Source: Elusimicrobiota bacterium (GTDB lineage Bacteria > Elusimicrobiota > Elusimicrobia > Elusimicrobiales > UBA9959). From it: a stretch of DNA of 64,000 bases. Where the stretch lies: positions 124,001 to 188,000 of the forward strand of contig JAGVVD010000011.1 in assembly GCA_019135865.1 (NCBI GenBank), in the 5' to 3' direction. Positions 9,022-19,357 of this stretch are shown one piece after another (the stretch's first letter is position 1; every line of letters begins with the position of its first letter). The position numbers and the translations under genes were made by a program. The notes beneath the pieces were generated by a model. That model did no database searches. It was not told where the DNA came from and was given only the letters and a program-made list of their open reading frames with translations.

Positions 9022-9043
9022 CCCGGCCGGCGGACCGGCCGGG
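9022..9043. other. Perfect 9-bp stem hairpin after pit
   Basis: CCCGGCCGG, loop CGGA, CCGGCCGGG. It lies 12 bases after the pit stop and has no T-run, so it is at best a weak or factor-assisted terminator. A second dyad (GGCCCTCG at 9050-9057 with CGAGGGCC at 9082-9089) follows, just before a TACACT -10-like box at 9096-9101. Confidence 0.5.
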
Positions 9044-9139
9044 AGGCTGGGCCCTCGTAGGCCCTTTGGCCCTTTCCCGGGCGAGGGCCGTCGCCTACAC
9101 TATATCATGACTTATCATCCTGGCAGGCCCGGAGTCACC

Positions 9140-10078
9140 GTGCGCAAGTTCGCGATACTGCTTTCGCTGCTCTTCCTCCCGCTTTCCGGCTGGGCGCAGC
9201 TCAACGTGTATTTCCTGAACGTCGGCCAGGGCGACGCGACCTACATAGAGCTGCCGGGCGGCTCCAATGTGCTGATAGACGGCGGCCCCTCCTCGCTGCC
9301 GGTGCGCGAGTTCCTGATGGCCAAAGGCGTGCGCAGGATAGACCATGTCGTCCTGACCCATCCGCACAGCGATCATTACCGCGGCCTCAAGAAAGTCTTC
9401 CAGTATTTCGAGGTGCAGAATTTTTACGACAGCCGCCTGGAGAACCTCAACGCGGTGGGAGACAATAACCTGCGCGAGCTGGCCGCCGCCCAGTCCGCCA
9501 AGGTCCATTTCCCCGAGATCGGCCAGAACCTTAACTGGGATCCCAAGGTCACGGTCAAGGTCCTCAGCACCTGCTCCGAGGAGATAAAGACCAGGGATTC
9601 CAGCGCCATCAATAATTGCTCTATCGTCCTGCGCTTCTACTACAACGGTACCGCCCTGCTGACCACCGGCGACATCGAGGCCGCGCAGGAGAATGCCATA
9701 ACCCGCATGTTCAAGTCGGGGCTCGAGTCGCAGATCCTCAAGGTCCCGCATCACGGCTCGTCCTATTCCTCCTCGCCCAAGTTCCTCGAGCGCGTCAAGC
9801 CCGTGCACGCGATAATCTCCTACGGCGTCGGCAATAATTACGGCCACCCGCACGCGGACGCGCTGGTGCGCCTGCAGGGCGCCGGCGCCACCGTCTACGG
9901 CACGCAGGACGGCAACCTGATGATGACCATCCCGGCCCCCGGCCGCGGCGAGAAGACCATCGTGGCCCCGCTGCCCTACACGATCACCCCGATAAGCGCC
10001 GAGGAACTGGCCGAGATGGCCGTTCCCTCGCCCGAATCGCAGGCCTACCAGCAGCTCAGCGGCGTCCCGCTGCGCTGA
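9140..10078 (+). CDS. Secreted ComEC/Rec2-type metallo-beta-lactamase-fold hydrolase
   Basis: I chose the GTG at 9140 because GGAG sits 5 bases before it and the protein then opens with a clean signal peptide (MRKFAILLSLLFLPLSGWAQ). The in-frame ATG at 9107 would add 11 residues before it. The domain is the MBL fold of ComEC C-termini: VGQGDATYIELP, LIDGGP, metal-binding H74-x-H76-x-D78-H79 (LTHPHSDH), LLTTGDIE, KVPHHGS and YGHPHAD. About 312 residues with no channel domain, so it is a stand-alone exported nuclease or phosphodiesterase-like enzyme rather than a DNA uptake channel. Substrate unknown; DNA is plausible for this subfamily. Confidence 0.8.
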   Translation: MRKFAILLSLLFLPLSGWAQLNVYFLNVGQGDATYIELPGGSNVLIDGGPSSLPVREFLMAKGVRRIDHVVLTHPHSDHYRGLKKVFQYFEVQNFYDSRLENLNAVGDNNLRELAAAQSAKVHFPEIGQNLNWDPKVTVKVLSTCSEEIKTRDSSAINNCSIVLRFYYNGTALLTTGDIEAAQENAITRMFKSGLESQILKVPHHGSSYSSSPKFLERVKPVHAIISYGVGNNYGHPHADALVRLQGAGATVYGTQDGNLMMTIPAPGRGEKTIVAPLPYTITPISAEELAEMAVPSPESQAYQQLSGVPLR

Positions 10079-10097
10079 GCCCGGGCCCGGCCCCGTA

Positions 10098-10125
10098 AAG
10101 GCCCCCGCCGCCGCGGGGGCTTTTT
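10098..10125 (+). terminator. Rho-independent terminator
   Basis: GCCCCCGC, loop CGCC, GCGGGGGC, then TTTTT. The hairpin is 10101-10120, 23 bases after the hydrolase stop. AAG before the stem can also pair with the Ts, so it may work weakly on the other strand. Confidence 0.9.
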
Positions 10126-10169
10126 CATTAGATAAGTCCCCGCCAAAGTTGTAGAATCCATCTATAAAG

Positions 10170-11504
10170 ATGATGAAGAGCAGGCCCCTCAGGATAACGC
10201 TGGCGCTGACCCTCTTCGCGGCCGTCTCCGCCGCGCTGGCGCTGGAACCCGCCTCGGCGCTGGCCGTCTACCCGCTTTACGGCTTCGTCTTCCTGTCCCT
10301 CGCGCACGAGGACAGGGACATAAAGTTCCTGCTGGCCTTCCTCTGCGCCGCGGCCGGCTTCGTGCTGCCGCGCTTCGCCTGGCAGGACCTGCAGGTGCAG
10401 CGTTCGCTGCTGATGTTCCTGGAGATGGCGGCGCTGCTGGGTTTCGCCTGGCTGACGCAGCACGTGGAGGACGCCAGGAAGGACGCCTCGCTGCGCGCCG
10501 AGGGGGCCCTGGCCGAGAGTTCCCGCCGGCTGAAGGCGCTGGAAGAGGAACTGGCCCGTTACGAGTCGCATAAGAAGAGGCTGCTCGACCGCATCAAGTT
10601 CCAGTCCGGCCTTTCCTCGTCCATACAGCACCTTTCGGCTTCCGCCTCGCCCGAGGAGATAAAGTCCCGCCTCGGGCAGCTGGTCAAGGACCAGTTCTTC
10701 GACGCCTCCGTGGACCTGGTCCCCGGCGCGCCGCGCGACCCGCTCGAGGCCTGGTCGGCCGAACGCAAGGTCTCGCTGCTGGTCCGGGATTCCGCCTCCG
10801 ACAACCGCTTCTCCGCGCGCGACTTCTCCGCCGGGGAGCGCTCGGCCATGGTGGTGCCGCTCCCGCATTTCGGCTCCACCGCCGGTTTCATCCGCCTTTC
10901 CTCCCAGCGCCCGGAGCGCTTCGGCACCGAGGACCTGCGCGCCGTGGAGCTGCTGGCCGCCATAGCCGGCGTGGCCACGGAGAACCTCTACCTTTACGAG
11001 CGCGTCGGCGAGCTGGCCGTGCGCGACGCCCTGACCGGCCTCTACACCCACCGCGCCTTCCAGACCCGCCTAGAGGAGGAGATCCTGCGCGCGGCGCGCA
11101 GCAAGGTCCCCTTCTCCGTGCTGCTCTCCGACATCGATCATTTCAAGAGCTACAACGACCGCTTCGGCCACCAGGCCGGCGACCACGTGCTCAAGACGGT
11201 GGCGGCGGTGATAGCCGGCCGCGTGCGCGCCGTGGACCTGGCGGCCCGCTACGGAGGCGAGGAGTTCGCCGTCATACTGCCCGGCGTCGCCAAGGCCGAA
11301 GCCGCGGCCGCGGCCGAGGAACTGCGGCGGGCGGTGGAGGCCCAGCCTTTCAGTTTCGGCGGCGCGCCGGCCGGCGTCACGGTCAGTTTCGGCGTGGCCG
11401 AGTTCCCCGCCGAGGCCGCCGTCCCCAGCCAGCTCGTGCGCGTGGCCGACGAACGCCTCTACCGCGCCAAGAAAGAAGGACGGAACAGGGTGGTCCATGC
11501 CTGA
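10170..11504 (+). CDS. Membrane diguanylate cyclase (GAF-like + GGDEF)
   Basis: 444 residues. Three to four membrane segments lie in the first ~100 residues, then a coiled linker (~105-140), a GAF-like region (~145-275) and a GGDEF domain (~285-444). The active-site loop is GGEEF at residues 362-366, and the metal/substrate helix motif is SDIDHFKSYNDRFGHQAGD. An inhibitory I-site is present: RAVD, five residues before GGEEF. It should make cyclic di-GMP from two GTP and be feedback-inhibited by it. A TAGAAT box at 10152-10157 leaves almost no leader before ATG 10170/10173. It overlaps the next cyclase gene by 8 bases. Confidence 0.9.
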   Translation: MMKSRPLRITLALTLFAAVSAALALEPASALAVYPLYGFVFLSLAHEDRDIKFLLAFLCAAAGFVLPRFAWQDLQVQRSLLMFLEMAALLGFAWLTQHVEDARKDASLRAEGALAESSRRLKALEEELARYESHKKRLLDRIKFQSGLSSSIQHLSASASPEEIKSRLGQLVKDQFFDASVDLVPGAPRDPLEAWSAERKVSLLVRDSASDNRFSARDFSAGERSAMVVPLPHFGSTAGFIRLSSQRPERFGTEDLRAVELLAAIAGVATENLYLYERVGELAVRDALTGLYTHRAFQTRLEEEILRAARSKVPFSVLLSDIDHFKSYNDRFGHQAGDHVLKTVAAVIAGRVRAVDLAARYGGEEFAVILPGVAKAEAAAAAEELRRAVEAQPFSFGGAPAGVTVSFGVAEFPAEAAVPSQLVRVADERLYRAKKEGRNRVVHA

Positions 11505-12765
11505 GAGCGAAATAGCCCTCGCCGCCCTGTCGGCGCTCTGGTTCCCGGTCCTGTTCCTGTGCCGGCTGGGCCGCGCCGCCGTCCCGCTCGCGGCGGCGGC
11601 CGGGGCCGGGCTTTTCTGGCTCGCCCTGCCCGCGGCCGTTTCGACGGGGGCGGCGGCATTGACCGCCCTCTGGGCGGCGGCCGCCTGCCGGTGGGTCCTC
11701 GCGCGCCGCTCCGGGAGCGCCGCCGGCGGAGCCGCGCGGGAGGGAGGAGCGGAGAGGCTGGGGGAAGTGGCGGAACGGCTGGCGCTGGCCAAAAAGGAGT
11801 TCAACGAGGCCGGCGGCCGCGAGAAGAAGGTGCTGCTGCTCTATTCGGCCATGAAATACCTGGCCGAGGCCGTCGACCAGCAGGCCGCCGGGCGCCAGTT
11901 CGCCCGCTACATAAGCGATTACTTCGGCACCGAGGATTTCGCCTTCTACCTGCTGGGCCCGGCCGGCGAGGCGGAACTTTTCGCCTGCGGCCGCGACACC
12001 GCCTCCGATTTCAATTCGCCCGAAGGCCTCCGGCGCGCCGCCGGGCTGCCCGGCAAAGGTCCGCCCGAGCCTTTCGCCGCGGACGGTAAGCCGCCCAGGG
12101 CCGGCGTCATGGTCAACCACGCCGGCGAGGCGGTCGGGTTCTTCGCCGCCGCCTTCCCCGGTTCGTCCGCGTCCGCGGCGGAACTGGCCGCCGCCATGCT
12201 CTCCTTCGCCGAGGAGCTCGCTTTCGCCGTGCGCCGCCTGCGCCTGTTCCGGGAGGTCGAATGGCTCTCGCGCGTCGACGGCCTGACCGGCGTCTTCCGC
12301 CGCGGCGTGCTGGACGAGCGCATCGAGGAGGAGGTCCGCCGCGCGCAGGCCTTCCGCACCACTTTCGCCGTACTCATAGCCGACATCGACCATTTCAAGC
12401 GCCTCAACGACGGCTACGGCCACCAGTTCGGCGACTTCGTGCTCAAGCGGGTGGGCACCCTGCTGCGCGAGAGCGTCTACGAGACCGACTTCGTCGCCCG
12501 TTACGGCGGGGAGGAGTTCGCGGTGGTCCTGCCGCGCGCGGAGCCGGAGGGCGTCCTGCGCAAGGCCGAGGCGATACGCGCCCGCATAGCGGCCGAGAAT
12601 TTTTCGCACGGACTTGAAAGTGTTAGAATAAGCGTGTCCATAGGCGTGGCCCATTTCCCGCGGGACGGCCGCGACGCCGCCGGAGCCGTGGCCGCCGCGG
12701 ACGCGGCGCTCTACCGCGCCAAGGAGAGCGGCCGCAACAGGGTGGTGGACGCCAGCCAGCTTTGA
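11497..12765 (+). CDS. Second membrane diguanylate cyclase (GGDEF)
   Basis: 422 residues, start codon inside the end of the previous cyclase gene. Two or three hydrophobic segments occupy ~5-65, a GAF-like sensor region ~110-250, and the GGDEF domain ~260-422. Catalytic GGEEF is at residues 337-341, with ADIDHFKRLNDGYGHQFGD before it. The I-site position reads YETD instead of RxxD, so product inhibition is probably lost, unlike its neighbour. The two proteins share architecture (TM, sensor, GGDEF) and look like an ancient tandem duplication. It likely makes c-di-GMP at the inner membrane under a different signal. Confidence 0.88.
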   Translation: MPESEIALAALSALWFPVLFLCRLGRAAVPLAAAAGAGLFWLALPAAVSTGAAALTALWAAAACRWVLARRSGSAAGGAAREGGAERLGEVAERLALAKKEFNEAGGREKKVLLLYSAMKYLAEAVDQQAAGRQFARYISDYFGTEDFAFYLLGPAGEAELFACGRDTASDFNSPEGLRRAAGLPGKGPPEPFAADGKPPRAGVMVNHAGEAVGFFAAAFPGSSASAAELAAAMLSFAEELAFAVRRLRLFREVEWLSRVDGLTGVFRRGVLDERIEEEVRRAQAFRTTFAVLIADIDHFKRLNDGYGHQFGDFVLKRVGTLLRESVYETDFVARYGGEEFAVVLPRAEPEGVLRKAEAIRARIAAENFSHGLESVRISVSIGVAHFPRDGRDAAGAVAAADAALYRAKESGRNRVVDASQL

Positions 12766-12792
12766 CGGACAGCGAGATCAGCCGGAGGAACG

Positions 12793-13914
12793 ATGGAAGA
12801 GATAAAGAACCCTTTCCCCGAACCGGAGAGGACCCCGCAGGAGGGCGCCGCCGCCCCGCAGCCCGGAGCGCCGGAGCCGCCCCAGGCTTCTCCCGCGCCC
12901 GCGGCGCCGCCGCCCGCGCGGGAACCCGCGCCGGCCGCGCCCAGGACCGCGACCAGGCTCTGGCTGAAGGTCCTCGCCGTCCTCTACGCCGGCGCGATAA
13001 TGGTCTCGCTTCTCGTCATAGAGAAAGCCGCCACGGCCCGCAAGGCCAGGCCCGCCGATCTGGACCTCAAGCAGATCACCGGCATGGTGCCGACCGGCAA
13101 GGACGCCGTCGCCGTCGTGCCGGTCTACGGCCCCATTTACCAGAGCGATTCGGCGCGCTCCTGGGACAGGGGCAGCGGCCAGACCGCGCGCAAGATAGAC
13201 AAACTGGCCGCCCGCAAGGAAGTGAAGGCGATCCTGCTGGACATCAATTCGCCCGGCGGCACCGTCTCGGCCGTGCAGGAGATCAACGCGGCCATCCTGC
13301 GGGCCCGCAACGAGCACAAGAAGCCCGTCGTCGCCGTGCTCGGCGACGTGGCGGCGAGCGGCGGCTACTACATCGCGGCCGCCTGCGACAAGGTCGTCTC
13401 TCATCCCGGGACCATCACCGGCTCCATCGGCGTCATCTTCAGCGGCGCCAACCTGGAAGGCCTGATGAAGAAGATCGGCTACAAGCCGGAGATCATCAAA
13501 TCCGGCAAGTTCAAGGATATCGGCTCCATGGGCCGCGAGATGACGGCCGAGGAGCGCCGGCTGCTGCAGGCCATGATAGACGATTCCTACGACCAGTTCG
13601 TCGCCGTGGTCTCGACCGGTCGCAATATCCCCGCCGACAAACTGCGCTCGGAGATAGCCGACGGCCGCATCTTCACCGGCCGCCAGGCGCTGGAAGCGAA
13701 ACTGGTGGACGTTCTCGGCGACACCCAGACGGCGCTGGACCTGGCCGGCGAACTGGGCAAGCTCGGCAAGAACCCGCGCGTCATCCGCGACACCGACCCC
13801 TTCTCCAGCATCTTCTCGATCCTGGAATCCAGGCTGGGCCTGTTCGGCGGCGGCAGGGTCGCGGAACTGGTCACGGACCACCCGCGCCTCGAATACCGGT
13901 GGCAGGGGTTCTGA
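12793..13914 (+). CDS. sppA: Signal peptide peptidase SppA
   Basis: 373 residues; CCGGAGGA lies 4 bases before the ATG. A Pro/Ala-rich cytoplasmic tail (~1-50) precedes one TM (~55-77). The protease domain carries catalytic S189 in GDVAASGGYYIAAACDK and general base K241 in SGKFKDIGS. The Ser-Lys spacing of 52 matches the Bacillus-type short SppA. LDINSPGG and GSIGVIFSGAN are further family blocks. It degrades cleaved signal peptides in the membrane, anchored with its domain outside. It starts 27 bases after the cyclase stop and is followed by a membrane protein 3 bases after its own stop. Confidence 0.93.
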   Translation: MEEIKNPFPEPERTPQEGAAAPQPGAPEPPQASPAPAAPPPAREPAPAAPRTATRLWLKVLAVLYAGAIMVSLLVIEKAATARKARPADLDLKQITGMVPTGKDAVAVVPVYGPIYQSDSARSWDRGSGQTARKIDKLAARKEVKAILLDINSPGGTVSAVQEINAAILRARNEHKKPVVAVLGDVAASGGYYIAAACDKVVSHPGTITGSIGVIFSGANLEGLMKKIGYKPEIIKSGKFKDIGSMGREMTAEERRLLQAMIDDSYDQFVAVVSTGRNIPADKLRSEIADGRIFTGRQALEAKLVDVLGDTQTALDLAGELGKLGKNPRVIRDTDPFSSIFSILESRLGLFGGGRVAELVTDHPRLEYRWQGF

Positions 13915-13917
13915 GCC

Positions 13918-14463
13918 ATGACCCTGCTGTCCGACGCGGCCGACATAGTCGATAACCCGGCGGGCTCGCTCGCCGCGCTGACGCGCAAGCGCCTGGGCGC
14001 CGCCGGCTGGGCCGGCTACTTCGTCGGCTCGCTCAGCCTGTTCGCCTTCCTGCGCATGTTCATGGCCATACCCGGCGGGCCAGCGTCGTTCATCGTGCTT
14101 TTCCTGCTGCTGCGCGCCATGAACTTCGTCTCCGCCGCCTCGGTGCACCTGGCGCTGGAGACCGCCTCCGCCGAGGGCAGCGCGCTGCGCCTGTTCCTGG
14201 CCTTCGGCCTGGCCGAGTTCTTCTGGGCCTTCGCCGTGCCGCTGGCCTTCTTCGCGCGCCTCGGTTATCTCAGCCCTTTCCTGGCGTTCATGCTGACGCT
14301 GCTGATAGTCTTCTACGCCCGCGTCCGCCTGATAAAGGGCCTCTACGCCGCCGGTTCCCGCAAGGCGGTGCTCTCGGTGCTGGCGCCTTTCTACCTCATG
14401 TGCGTGCTCGGCTTCCTGGGCTTCGCCTGGCTGCTGGGCTGGACGATCTGGGCCGTGTCCTGA
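13918..14463 (+). CDS. Polytopic membrane protein, possibly Yip1-like
   Basis: 181 residues starting 3 bases after sppA. After an amphipathic N-terminus with a DNPAGS stretch, about five hydrophobic segments fill the protein (~37-57, 60-78, 95-115, 120-138, 155-180). An N-terminal NP-x-G motif followed by five helices is reminiscent of the Yip1 superfamily, but this is a weak resemblance and I do not assign a function. Tight spacing puts it in one transcript with sppA and the epimerase gene. Confidence 0.6.
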   Translation: MTLLSDAADIVDNPAGSLAALTRKRLGAAGWAGYFVGSLSLFAFLRMFMAIPGGPASFIVLFLLLRAMNFVSAASVHLALETASAEGSALRLFLAFGLAEFFWAFAVPLAFFARLGYLSPFLAFMLTLLIVFYARVRLIKGLYAAGSRKAVLSVLAPFYLMCVLGFLGFAWLLGWTIWAVS

Positions 14464-14473
14464 ACGCCTCTTT

Positions 14474-15196
14474 ATGTCCAAGATACCGCAGGTGAAGGAA
14501 TTCCAGGGGCTCCCCGTGGTGACGCCGGAGAAGATCCGCGTCATCGACAGGAAGGCCGTGACCGAATACGGCGTGGCCGAGGGTGAGCTGATGGAGAACG
14601 CCGGCCGCGGCGCCGCCGACGAACTCCTGCGCATAGCCGGGACCCTGAACCTGCCGTCGCCGGCCAGGATAGCCGTCTGCTGCGGCAAGGGCAATAACGG
14701 CGGGGACGGACTGGTCGCGGCCAGGTATCTCAAGCAGAAAGGCGCCGAGGCGGAGATCTTCATACTCGAGCCCAGGGACACCGGCTACGGCGAACTGGTG
14801 GTCAGGAACCTCGAAGCCGCGCGCGCGGCCGGCGTGAAGATCACGCTGGTGAAGAAGGACTCCGTCGAGGAACTGGCCGGCGCGCTGCCGGCCTTCGGCC
14901 TGCTGGTCGACGCCCTGCTCGGCATCGGTTCGATGGGCAAACCCGCCGGCGTCCTCAAGCGCGTCATCCAGCTCATGAACAAGAGCGGCCGGCCGATAGT
15001 CGCGCTGGACCTGCCCTCGGGCCTGCTGCCCGACACCGGCCACCATACCGGCGTCTTCGTCATCGCCGCCCACACCCTGACCTTCGGCCTGGCCAAGACC
15101 GGGCTCATGGCCGCCCACGCCCAGAAGAACATAGGCGAGCTTAAAGTGATCGATATCGGCTACCCGCCCGAGCTGGTCGCCTGGGCCGGCCGGTAG
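14474..15196 (+). CDS. nnrE: NAD(P)H-hydrate epimerase (YjeF N-terminal domain)
   Basis: 240 residues, the whole YjeF_N domain and no ADP-dependent dehydratase domain. Diagnostic blocks: RVIDRKAVTEYGV, LMENAGRGAAD, IAVCCGKGNNGGDGLVAARYL, LLVDALLGIGSMGKP, IVALDLPSGLLPDTG and TLTFGLAKTGLM. The enzyme interconverts the R and S forms of damaged hydrated NAD(P)H so that the partner dehydratase (NnrD) can repair it. That partner is not in this window. No clear ribosome site is seen (CCTCTTT before the ATG), so translation may be coupled to the preceding gene 10 bases upstream. Confidence 0.92.
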   Translation: MSKIPQVKEFQGLPVVTPEKIRVIDRKAVTEYGVAEGELMENAGRGAADELLRIAGTLNLPSPARIAVCCGKGNNGGDGLVAARYLKQKGAEAEIFILEPRDTGYGELVVRNLEAARAAGVKITLVKKDSVEELAGALPAFGLLVDALLGIGSMGKPAGVLKRVIQLMNKSGRPIVALDLPSGLLPDTGHHTGVFVIAAHTLTFGLAKTGLMAAHAQKNIGELKVIDIGYPPELVAWAGR

Positions 15197-15206
15197 GTCC
15201 GGGTTT

Positions 15207-15938
15207 TCAGGATTTTCCCGACAGGTCTTCCGCTATATCCACGAGGTGTTCGCGTATGCGCGGCTGCTTCCTCTCCAGCAGCGGCAGCAGCGTCGCGCGT
15301 ATCCAGTTGCGGGTGTATTTCTGGTCGTCGTTAGTGGAATCTTTCCGGGCCTTCATCCCGTTGGCCCGCAGGTAGTCTTCTATTTCGCGCCGCGTCAGCG
15401 CCATCAGCGGGCGTATCACGCGCACGCCTCCGCCCAGCGGCCGCGAGGGAGGGATGCCGGCCAGGCCCTTCGCCCTGGTGCCGCGCAGCAGGTTGAGCAG
15501 CACCGTTTCGGCGTTGTCGTCGGAGTGATGGGCCGTGGCCACCAGCCGGCAGCCCCTGGAACGGGCGTATTTCAGCAGCAGGCGGTAGCGCTCCGTCCTG
15601 GCCGCGTGCTCCGTGCCCGAGCCGGACTTCCTGGCCAGCGCCTTCACACGCGCCTTGAAAACGCCGCAAGGCAGGCCGTAGGACCCCGCCAGCCGCCGCA
15701 CGAATCGTTCGTCCGCGTCCGACTCCCGGCCGCGCAGGCCGTGGTTCACGTGGCAGACGTAAAGCTTCAGCCGGCGCCCGCGCGCCTGCCGCGCGAAATA
15801 GTCCAGCATGACCACCGAATCCGGCCCGCCCGAGACCGCCAGCACCATGGCGTCGCGGTCCCTGAAGAGGCCGCGCTCTTTGGAGAAAGCGTTTATCCGG
15901 TTCCAGGCGTTGAGCGTGGCTTTGCGCTTGGACTGCAT
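15207..15938 (-). CDS. tilS: tRNA(Ile)-lysidine synthase, short form
   Basis: 243 residues with the PP-loop ATP pyrophosphatase signature SGGPDS at residues 36-41. Other TilS blocks: HVNHGLRGRESDADE, TAHHSDDNAETVLLNLLRGT, GLAGIPPSR and RPLMALTRREIEDYL. The C-terminal substrate-binding domains of E. coli TilS are missing, as in many shorter versions. It converts C34 of tRNA-Ile(CAU) to lysidine so that ATA can be read, which fits the frequent ATA codons in this genome. A TATAAT box (15950-15945, minus strand) ends 6 nt before the start codon, indicating leaderless or very short-leader transcription. Confidence 0.93.
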   Translation of the reverse strand: MQSKRKATLNAWNRINAFSKERGLFRDRDAMVLAVSGGPDSVVMLDYFARQARGRRLKLYVCHVNHGLRGRESDADERFVRRLAGSYGLPCGVFKARVKALARKSGSGTEHAARTERYRLLLKYARSRGCRLVATAHHSDDNAETVLLNLLRGTRAKGLAGIPPSRPLGGGVRVIRPLMALTRREIEDYLRANGMKARKDSTNDDQKYTRNWIRATLLPLLERKQPRIREHLVDIAEDLSGKS

Positions 15939-15944
15939 GAACAG

Positions 15945-15950
15945 ATTATA
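15945..15950 (-). promoter_or_regulatory. Consensus -10 of tilS
   Basis: TATAAT on the minus strand, six bases before the tilS ATG. It lies just outside the left arm of the inverted repeat at 15960-16057, so the repeat would cover its -35 region. Confidence 0.6.
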
Positions 15951-15959
15951 GTATTTGAG

Positions 15960-16057
15960 GGGACGTTGTTGACTTGTTGAGTTGTTGACTTTTCGGGCCG
16001 GTAATACGGCGGGGGGCTGCGGATCAAGTCAACAACTCAACAAGTCAACAACGTCCC
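15960..16057. repeat. Perfect 32-bp inverted repeat between divergent tilS and alaS promoters
   Basis: Left arm 15960-15991 is the exact reverse complement of right arm 16026-16057, with a 34-base spacer. Each arm is itself built from two copies of an 11-mer (GTTGTTGACTT on the left arm) separated by GTTGA. The arms sit immediately upstream of the -10 boxes of both tilS and alaS. The element could be a MITE/REP-like insertion, a large cruciform or a shared operator; sequence alone does not decide. Confidence 0.9.
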
Positions 16058-16064
16058 TAATTAG

Positions 16065-16070
16065 TATAAT
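16065..16070 (+). promoter_or_regulatory. Consensus -10 of alaS
   Basis: TATAAT, eight bases before the alaS ATG at 16079, with no Shine-Dalgarno between them: a leaderless arrangement. The -35 region falls within the right arm of the inverted repeat. Confidence 0.65.
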
Positions 16071-16078
16071 TGACATTT

Positions 16079-18721
<2,643 letters not shown>

Positions 18722-18737
18722 ACGTTCAGGCGCCTAT

Positions 18738-18746
18738 TGGTATAAT
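18738..18746 (+). promoter_or_regulatory. Extended -10 promoter of the tRNA-Arg gene
   Basis: TGGTATAAT, a perfect extended -10, 24 bases before the mature tRNA 5' end and 17 bases after the alaS stop. Confidence 0.65.
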
Positions 18747-18770
18747 GTAATCTCGGTTCTTTGGATTTGC

Positions 18771-18842
18771 GCGCCCGTGGTGAAATGGATATCACAGGAG
18801 CCTCCGAAGCTTCTAGTGCAGGTTCGATTCCTGCCGGGCGCA
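18771..18842 (+). tRNA. tRNA-Arg(CCG)
   Basis: Full cloverleaf. Acceptor GCGCCCG/CGGGCGC, D stem GTGA/TCAC, anticodon stem GGAGC/GCTTC with loop CTCCGAA (anticodon CCG, reads CGG). The variable loop has four bases, the T arm is GCAGG-TTCGATT-CCTGC, and the discriminator is A. CCA is not encoded (AATTAG follows). Its last 17 bases (GATTCCTGCCGGGCGCA) are the start of a 161-bp tandem repeat that continues downstream. Confidence 0.95.
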
Positions 18843-19176
18843 ATTAGTTCTTAGCAGTCGACCGGAGCGGGCCGCGGTGCGGCCTGTGTCAGGAATCGAA
18901 AGCCGGAGCCGCGAGGCCAGCCGGCCGCAGCGGCGAGGCGGGGTCGCGGGTCCCGAGGAGCGGCGGCGACGAGGGAACCCGTGACCGATTCCTGCCGGGC
19001 GCAATTAGTTCTTTGCAATCGACCGGAGCGGGCCGCGGTGCGGCCCGCGTCAGGAATCGAAAGCCGGAGCCGCGAGGCCGGCAGGCCGCAGCGGCGAGGC
19101 GGGGTCGCGGGTCCCGAGGAGCGGCGGCGACGAGGGAACCCGTGACCGATTCCTGCCGGGCGCAATTAGTTCTTTG
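18826..19176 (+). repeat. 161-bp tandem repeat seeded by the tRNA-Arg 3' end
   Basis: Unit 1 is 18826-18986, unit 2 is 18987-19147, and a partial third unit is 19148-19176. Each unit opens with the last 17 bases of the tRNA (T-arm 3' part plus acceptor and discriminator) followed by AATTAGTTCTT. The two full units differ at only a few positions. Mid-unit each carries CAGGAATCGA (18890-18899, 19051-19060), the inverted T-arm sequence. No convincing gene lies inside; the open frames on the minus strand are antisense to tRNA sequence. Confidence 0.9.
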
Positions 19177-19357
19177 AAGTCGTAGAACGTTCTGCAGGAA
19201 TCGAACGTTCGAGTCACGGATAAAGCGCATAGCGCTTTTCCGCGACCCCGGCTCGGCGGTTTCGCTTGCGCAGGAAACCGCCTGCGCCCTTGCGGACCGC
19301 ACGCGAAGCACGCCGTGCTTCGCTCCAAAGGGCGGTCCTCACCTGCCGGGCGCACCA
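19177..19357. repeat. Palindrome cluster with inverted T-arm and CCA-bearing tRNA 3'-end copies
   Basis: Positions 19194-19206 are the exact reverse complement of the tRNA T arm (18822-18834). GAACGTTC occurs at 19185-19192 and 19203-19210. AAAGCGC-ATA-GCGCTTTT near 19223-19240 could terminate the tRNA transcript. GCGAAGCACG/CGTGCTTCGC forms a perfect stem at 19303-19323. Positions 19342-19357 (CCTGCCGGGCGCACCA) repeat the tRNA 3' end, now with CCA attached. Confidence 0.7.

Noticed and set aside
9140-10078. Full ComEC DNA uptake channel
   Set aside because: Only the metallo-hydrolase domain is present behind a cleavable signal peptide; the OB-fold and channel helices are missing.
18826-19176. 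Tandem repeats as a CRISPR array
   Set aside because: Units are 161 bp with no unique spacers, and no cas genes are present.
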